Positions 58,850-64,000 of a stretch of DNA of 64,000 nt are shown one piece after another. Below the pieces are notes generated by a model. It did no database searches. It saw only the letters and a program-made list of their open reading frames with translations, and was not told the origin of the DNA. This stretch comes from Przewalskia tangutica. Lineage: Eukaryota; Streptophyta; Magnoliopsida; Solanales; Solanaceae. The stretch is taken from assembly GCA_029844215.1 (NCBI GenBank), contig JAQGDG010000257.1:124001-188000 (forward strand), in the 5' to 3' direction. Position numbers and translations under genes: made by a program. Within the stretch, counting starts at the first letter, position 1. Every line of letters begins with the position of its first letter.

Positions 58850-59260
58850 GAAAGAGGCGGCGACCGCCCCGTTCTTACTCTTCCGGAGGTCCGGATGGTT
58901 ATGTCGTGTATTGTGATCGTCGGGCATCGGGCCGATGTGTTGATGCGGCGGGGGTAGAGTTATAGCGTCGCGTCCCGACTTAAGAAACACGAGAGGAACT
59001 ACCCGCCCGTGATTTGGAGTTAGCGGTGTGATTCACGCTTTGAAGATCCTGAGGCCTATTTGTATGGGGTTCACGTGGATATTTATACGCACCACAAGAG
59101 CCTCGGTATATCTTCACCAGAGGAGCTGAACTTACGGCGAGAGGCGGTGGTTAGAGTTGCTTAAGGATTACGATGTTGATATCTGTACCACCGGGGAAGG
59201 CGATGTTGTGGCGGATGCTCTTAGTCGTAGGTCGATGGGAGCCTATCGGATGTGCGACTA
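58850..59260 (+). pseudogene. RNase H of element E
   Basis: It begins with APVLTLPEGPDGYVVYCD-like sequence, then ARELPARDLELA-type sequence, then YLYGVHVDIYTHHKSL (59058-59100) and ADALSRRSMG (59213-59240). The third catalytic residue, normally aspartate in YTDHKS, is histidine (59090-59092). Frames are broken in the first half. Confidence 0.8.
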
Positions 59261-59329
59261 GAGAGGAGGGCATGGTTCGTGATTTGCATCGATTAGCGAG
59301 CCTTGGTGTCCGTTTGATTGATTCCCGAT

Positions 59330-60310
59330 AGCGATGGGGTTAGAGTTCGTGAGGTTGCCGAGTCTTCCATCGTCGAGGTGAAGAAACGATTCGAGGATCC
59401 GGTTTTGATTCGGTATCGTGATGCGGCTCTTCGTGAGGAAGGGTCCTTTGAGGTAGCACGATGATGGTGCTAAGATTTGGCGAGTTGTGTGTTCCGGATG
59501 TTTGAGACTTGGCGGCATGTTCTTGGGAAGCACACAGCGCGCGTTACTCTATCCGTCCGTGCGACCAAAATGTACCACGACCTTAGATGTGTATTGGTGG
59601 GATGGCTTGAAGAGGGCGTTGCGAGTTCGTAGCTCGATGCGTGTTGTCGGCGGTGAAGGTAGAGCACCGAGGCACGGTGGTTTGTTGCGACGATAGAGAT
59701 CCCGACTGGAAGTGGGAGGTAATCAACATGGACTTCATCGCGATTGCCTGCACTCGGAGAAACATGATTCTATATGGGTTATCGTCGGCGGTGGCGAAAT
59801 CAGCCCACTTTCTTCCCGTTAGGGCGACTTTCGGTGAGGATTATGCGGACTTTACATCAGAGATCGTCGGTGCATGAGTCCCTATTTCGATCATATCGAG
59901 CAGGAGCCCGGTTCGGCTAACTTGGAGGTCGCTTCCGAAGGGTTTGGGGCGCAGTGAGCACAGTCGCATTCCATCCTGACGGAGCCGGACGGTGGCGCCT
60001 TATCCGGACTGCGAGGATATCTGCGAGCTGTGTTATTGACCGAGGGTAGGGAGGATCATTTGCCTCTAGTTGAGTTCGCGTATAATAATAGCTACCACTC
60101 CGATTCGGATGGCGCCTTATGAGGCCTTGTATGGGAGGAAGTGCGATCGCGATAGGCTGGTTCGATGTGGCGAGGTACGATTAGTGGGACCGGTTGGTGC
60201 AGCGGCGATGGATAAGGTAAAGCTTATCCGGAGAGGTTCTTGGCGACTCGAAGTCGGCAATCATATACGAGATCATCGTCGTCGGCATCTGAGTTCGAGG
60301 TTGATGATTG
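59330..60310 (+). pseudogene. Integrase of element E, catalytic part
   Basis: Integrase would insert the cDNA into the genome. Zinc-binding and catalytic-core pieces appear in several frames: HSARY and KMYHDL with VYWWDGLKR (59540-59615), QQVKVEHR, HGGLL and WKWEVINMDFIA (59640-59750), KSAHFLPVRATFGE (59798-59838), AFHPDGA and then VEFAYNNSYH with RMAPYEALYGRKC (60068-60145). The stretch from the second catalytic aspartate to the glutamate is too damaged to judge. Confidence 0.8.
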
Positions 60311-60740
60311 GGTTTTCACGAAGGTGTCACCCATGAAGGGTATGATGAGATTCGGAAGAAAGGCTTCGGCCAGTACATTGGGCCCTATCAGATCGTCCGC
60401 AGGGTAGGCAAGGTTACCTACGAGTTGGATCTGCCGTCCGATCTGGAGGCAGTGCATCCGGTGTTTCATGTTTCTATGCTGAGGAGATGTATCGGGGATC
60501 CATCTAGGGTACACCCGATTGACGATGTCCAGGTGACCGAGGGGTTATCGTATGAGGAGATTCCATGGCGATAATCGATGCGTCGAGTTAAGCGTCTACG
60601 GACGAGGCGTGGCTTCCGTCGAGTTACGTGGCGGAACGAGCTCAGGGAGGAGATGACGTGGGAAGCTGAGGAGGACATGAGGCAGAAGTATCCTCACCTA
60701 TTCCCCACACCTCCAGGTAATTCACTTTCCTACTTGTAAA
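60311..60740 (+). pseudogene. Integrase C-terminus with GPY/F module and chromodomain-like end
   Basis: An open run carries GQYIGPYQIVRRVGKVTYEL (GPY/F module), then LDLPSDLEAVHPVFHVSMLR, IGDPSRVHPIDDVQVTEGLS. After a stop at 60572-60574 the next frame gives RVTWRNELREEMTWEAEEDM and RQKYPHLFP, as in the chromodomain-type tail of Tekay elements, ending at TAA near 60739. Such tails are thought to direct insertion to heterochromatin, which fits the nesting seen here (inference). Confidence 0.85.
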
Positions 60741-60842
60741 TTTTCGTTATCGTTTCTGCCTAAGTGTTGTTCTGTGGCCGTGTGTGGCATTTGCAACTGT
60801 TTAAGTTATGAAGAATCTTATCGTTAACTGTCTTGGGAAGGA

Positions 60843-60876
60843 ACATTCGGGACGAATGTTTCTAAGGAGGGGAGAA
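60843..60876 (+). promoter_or_regulatory. Palindrome and polypurine tract, element E
   Basis: ACATTCG-GGA-CGAATGT at 60843-60859, then AAGGAGGGGAGAA to 60876. Identical to those of C and F although the LTRs are of another subfamily. Confidence 0.9.
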
Positions 60877-63297
60877 TGTTATACCCCGTATTTCAGTAAT
60901 ATGCGTGAGGGCGTGCGTAAAGTTTAGCCTAAAGTAGGCAATGGGACGTTTTTGGGCACAACTCACTTAAAGAATCGTTTCGACGAAGCGTTTTACCTGA
61001 CTCGCGTAGGATAAATTCGGCTATGTCATTTCTAATTTTTGCGGATTTTTAGAGGCGAAACACTGGACCAACGAGAGGCGACACTTGTCACCCTCTCATT
61101 GAGTGAATGTGAGCGGCATTAGGCCAGATGGATGGCCATTTTTGTCTTGGAGTTGGTAGGATATTTTGTGTGCAAGTTGGCTAAGGACACTTGCCCTAAT
61201 CCTCACCCTACACTTGCCTTGCACTTGGCATAATCTTGGCCCTTGGTTGGCCACCTCTTGACCTATAAATACCCCTCTTGTGATGAAGAGTTCTTCATCC
61301 ACAAACAAACTTTCCAAGTCTAAAATCTTTCCCTCTCCCTTGAGCCTTTTCGTCCAAACACTCCCCCCCCCCTCCCCTTTTGAAGCTTGGCCGAGGCAAC
61401 CCTCCACAGCCTGGCAAACCTACCCCCTCCCTTGGTAGAAAAGTTGCCTTCTAGTATTGTTATAATGCCCAAAATACCCTAGCCCAAATCCCTTTGTACT
61501 TAGTAGAAGTTGTGAAGATCTTCTTAGGGTTCTTGGGTCTATCGGAGCGTACAAATTAGGAGCTAAAACTTGCTCAGGAGAGACGTTTTTACTCGGATAA
61601 TTTTGGGCTTATAGATTTAAATAATCTTACCCTTATTTTATAATTAGAAAATACATACTGTAGAAGTATAAGAATAAGTATTAAATACTTAGAAGAATAT
61701 TACAAAATAGAATTGAATCATTATCACGGTAGAAGGGTATAAAGGAAGAATAATTGAACTATACTTACATAGAATTTGTTTTCACGATGACTTATATAGC
61801 TCACCGGTAGGGAAGTCTTTGCCCGACTTTCAGTAGAATTGAGAACCCTCTGCTTTAGAATGACCTCTGAGTAGTCTAGACTTTGATAGATGTCGCGACT
61901 ATTATAGGTGATTCTGTGCGACATATTCGACTTGGCGGTGGATTTCGCCAAGAAGGTATGTGATTCTTCCTATACTCTTAAGCATGATATTTTAAATATA
62001 TATATGCGGTGAGCGTCGTGTGTTAAGTGAATAATAACTACGGCAATGTCTTTTGACTTAAGCCTAAATAATACTTACGGATGTCTTGCGACTTAAGCTG
62101 AATAATAAAGATCTTAAAAAGTCTTTCAAAAGAATTATAACAGATTTTGAAAGAAGAAGAGCAGTTGTTTTAAAACAAGAAGCTTAAGGGTTATACTAGC
62201 TTTATGGGAAGTTAAGTATAACGACTTAAGTTTTATAAAAAGGAACAATTTACTTATGTGTTTATAAAGACTTGTATTGATTTACGAAGGTATAATAAGA
62301 TGGTTTTGATGAGTAGACATATTGTGATGCTATGTGTTAGTATCTTGTAACGTTTGTGTAAAGAGGTCAGTCTTACTTATGCTTATGTTGTTTAAACTAT
62401 AAGTTTGTTATGCTAATACTATATCACTCACCTCTTGAGATGATACAGGGGTTAAGGCGCCTCCGATGCGGGTAGACTTCGGTGATGCAGGACCATGATT
62501 AGAGAATACCTCATGCGGGTCGAGGGCCTATGCGAGCTACGAGAGTTCGGGTTAGTGTGCGGGGTTATGCCATGCGGTCTACGTGGCCGTGCGGACAGCG
62601 AGTCGGGGCGATGCCGAGGTAGCTACCTACCGATGCGGGGTTATACCTCATGCGGGCCTATGTGAGTGGCCTATGCGGACTACGGGAGTCGAGTTAGGCT
62701 TGCGAGCGATAATATGGGCGAGTGGCCTGCTTGATCATTAGCGACCTAGAAAAGACTATTCTGATTTACCTATTGTTTGCTCTTGTTTATGATGTGTATG
62801 TGCGGTTACATTAGTTGTTTCGTGCATATTTGTAAAATTGGTTTTTAAAGTGATATGATTTCATTTAAGTACTTTACTGTTTCACATACTTATTGGTACA
62901 TTGTCTTGACCTCCTTGAGTGCGTCATCTGCGCGGTAAGCAGCAGTGCTAGATCCACATCCTTAGGATCTTTGCTTTGGTGTCGTGAGCTCCATCTTCTA
63001 GGCTCTACTTTTGGGTATGATCTCCTGTATTGTAGATAGTTTTGTACATTCGGTATGGCGGGCCCTGTCCCGCCATAGTGGTTTACTTCTTTAGAGGTGC
63101 AGTCTATTGTACAGTTGGGATGTAAATGCAAAACTTGGGTTATATATATATGCCGAAAGACAAGCTTTTCATCAGATAAAGCATTTATTTTTATAATGTT
63201 TCCTGTCTTGTCTTATGTTCCGCTGATTACTCTGATGTATGACTACTTGGGTGCCCGGGTAAGGCACCAGTCACGGGCCCCGGAACGGGTCGTGACA
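60877..63297 (+). mobile_element. 3' LTR of element E
   Basis: TGTTATACCCCGTATTTC to GGTCGTGACA, 2421 bp, colinear with the 5' LTR. A conserved TATATATATATGCCGAAAGAC hairpin region lies near 63140. Confidence 0.95.
61264..61271 (+). promoter_or_regulatory. TATA box of element E 3' LTR
   Basis: TATAAATA in the shared context. Confidence 0.8.
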
Positions 63298-63515
63298 ACT
63301 TGCACATCAAAGACTATCACGACAAGCATAGGCAAGTTCAACATACATTCATTTTAATCAACAATCCGGGTTTCAAACCCAAAATACTACACACTTTCAT
63401 TCTTTCGAAAAGACCTCTTTTTACGTAAAAGCCACATGATACTAATACTCGTAGTATATAAAGAAAACACGTTTTACTTTTAAACCAAATTACTTCACCT
63501 TCGTAAAAATCTTTA
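63298..63515 (-). mobile_element. LTR D, further part
   Basis: Continues LTR D after element E (ACTTGCACATCAAAG..., compare 1852-1880 in LTR 971-4119). It includes the 'aagcataggcaagttcaacata' block and is cut at 63515 by another LTR. The rest of D, with its promoter, lies outside the window. Confidence 0.8.
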
Positions 63516-64000
63516 TGTCACGACCCGTTCCGGGGCCCGTGAATGGTGCCTTACCCGGGCACCCAAGTAGTCATACATCAGAGAAAATCAGCGGAATATA
63601 AAACAAGACATGAATCAATGAAAATTTAGACACAGTTTATATGAGAAAGAGTCGCCTTTCGGCATAATATATATAAACCCATGTTTTGCAGTTACATCCC
63701 AAATGTACAATAGGACTTCTGCCTCAAAGAAGTAACCACTATGGCGGACAGGCCGCCATACCCTGAATGTACAAAACTATCTACAATACAGGAGATCATA
63801 CCCAAGTAGAGCCTCAGGAGAAGATGGAGCTCGACACCAACGCAAAGATCCTAAGGATGTGGATCTAGCACTGCTCTTACTGCGGCATGAGCGGCCCGAG
63901 AAGGAGATCTGCAACGGTACCAAGTATGTGAAGCGTAAAGTACTTAAATGAAATCATATCAACACAAAAACCAATTTTATAAATATGCACGAAACAACCA
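63516..64000 (-). mobile_element. LTR G, 3' end, short subfamily, cut by window end
   Basis: Begins at the LTR terminus GGGTCGTGACA on the minus strand and matches the end of the element E LTRs (62850-63297) in reverse, including the GCCGAAAGGC hairpin. Whether it is a solo LTR or the 3' LTR of a whole element cannot be seen. Confidence 0.9.

Larger units (their letters stand above)
44400..63297 (+). mobile_element. Element E: Tekay-like chromovirus, the only copy with pol
   Basis: A plus-strand Ty3/gypsy element with short LTRs (2.42 kb each) and, once nested element F (47414-56607) is removed, an interior of about 4.9 kb. It encodes gag, protease, reverse transcriptase, RNase H, integrase and a chromodomain-like end, all broken. 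It lies in LTR D. The target duplication is imperfect: CACTG on the left and ACTTG on the right, consistent with ACTTG losing one T on the left. Its LTR ends, primer site and purine tract match those of the gag-only elements, so relatives of E are the likely source of their pol functions. Confidence 0.9.

Overview
This is plant nuclear DNA made of nested repeats. I found no host gene, tRNA or rRNA gene. The mass of sequence is one family of Ty3/gypsy LTR retrotransposons. Their LTRs run from TGTTATACC to GTGACA, are followed by a primer site matching the 3' end of plant initiator tRNA-Met, and are preceded by a purine tract. The one copy with pol has the gag, DPGST protease, F-IDD reverse transcriptase, GPY/F and C-terminal chromodomain-like sequence of a Tekay-type chromovirus. 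In the middle lies a decayed endogenous plant pararetrovirus (Caulimoviridae). An angiosperm is the likely source; the species cannot be told from the sequence.

Layout. (1) 1-970: piece of a minus-strand LTR. (2) 971-24623: a minus-strand tandem of three LTRs and two gag-only interiors (X and Y). Its right-hand LTR is split by complete plus-strand element A (14797-24181, target duplication GGAAT). (3) 24624-26021: 5' part of another minus-strand LTR (H). (4) 26022-33744: pararetrovirus. A nearly whole minus-strand genome (primer site, leader hairpin, small ORF, movement protein, coat protein, coiled-coil region, protease, RT-RNase H, 3' ORF) is followed by a scrambled fragment with an inverted piece. 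(5) 33745 to the end: minus-strand LTR D, whose 3' end abuts the virus. D is split by plus-strand element C (34178-43577, AGGTA duplication), then by plus-strand element E (44400-63297), then by minus-strand LTR G (63516-64000, cut by the window). E is the only copy with pol, and its gag is split by plus-strand element F (47414-56607).

Elements A, C, F, X and Y share one short interior: a decayed gag, a non-coding stretch and, in A, C and F at least, a remnant of the integrase C-terminus just before the purine tract. They are deletion derivatives that would depend on proteins from an E-like relative. No reading frame here is intact, so everything looks immobile now, although the LTR promoters (TATAAATA) are well preserved.

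Two points stand out. The pararetrovirus is bounded exactly by the 5' terminus of one LTR and the 3' terminus of another in the same orientation, the place normally held by a retrotransposon interior. Its leader also keeps a short ORF ending just before a roughly 300-nt hairpin, the layout used for ribosome shunting. One caution: differences between otherwise identical repeats cluster at CAG/CTG motifs, often as indels, even within primer sites. Some frameshifts may therefore be consensus errors rather than evolution.
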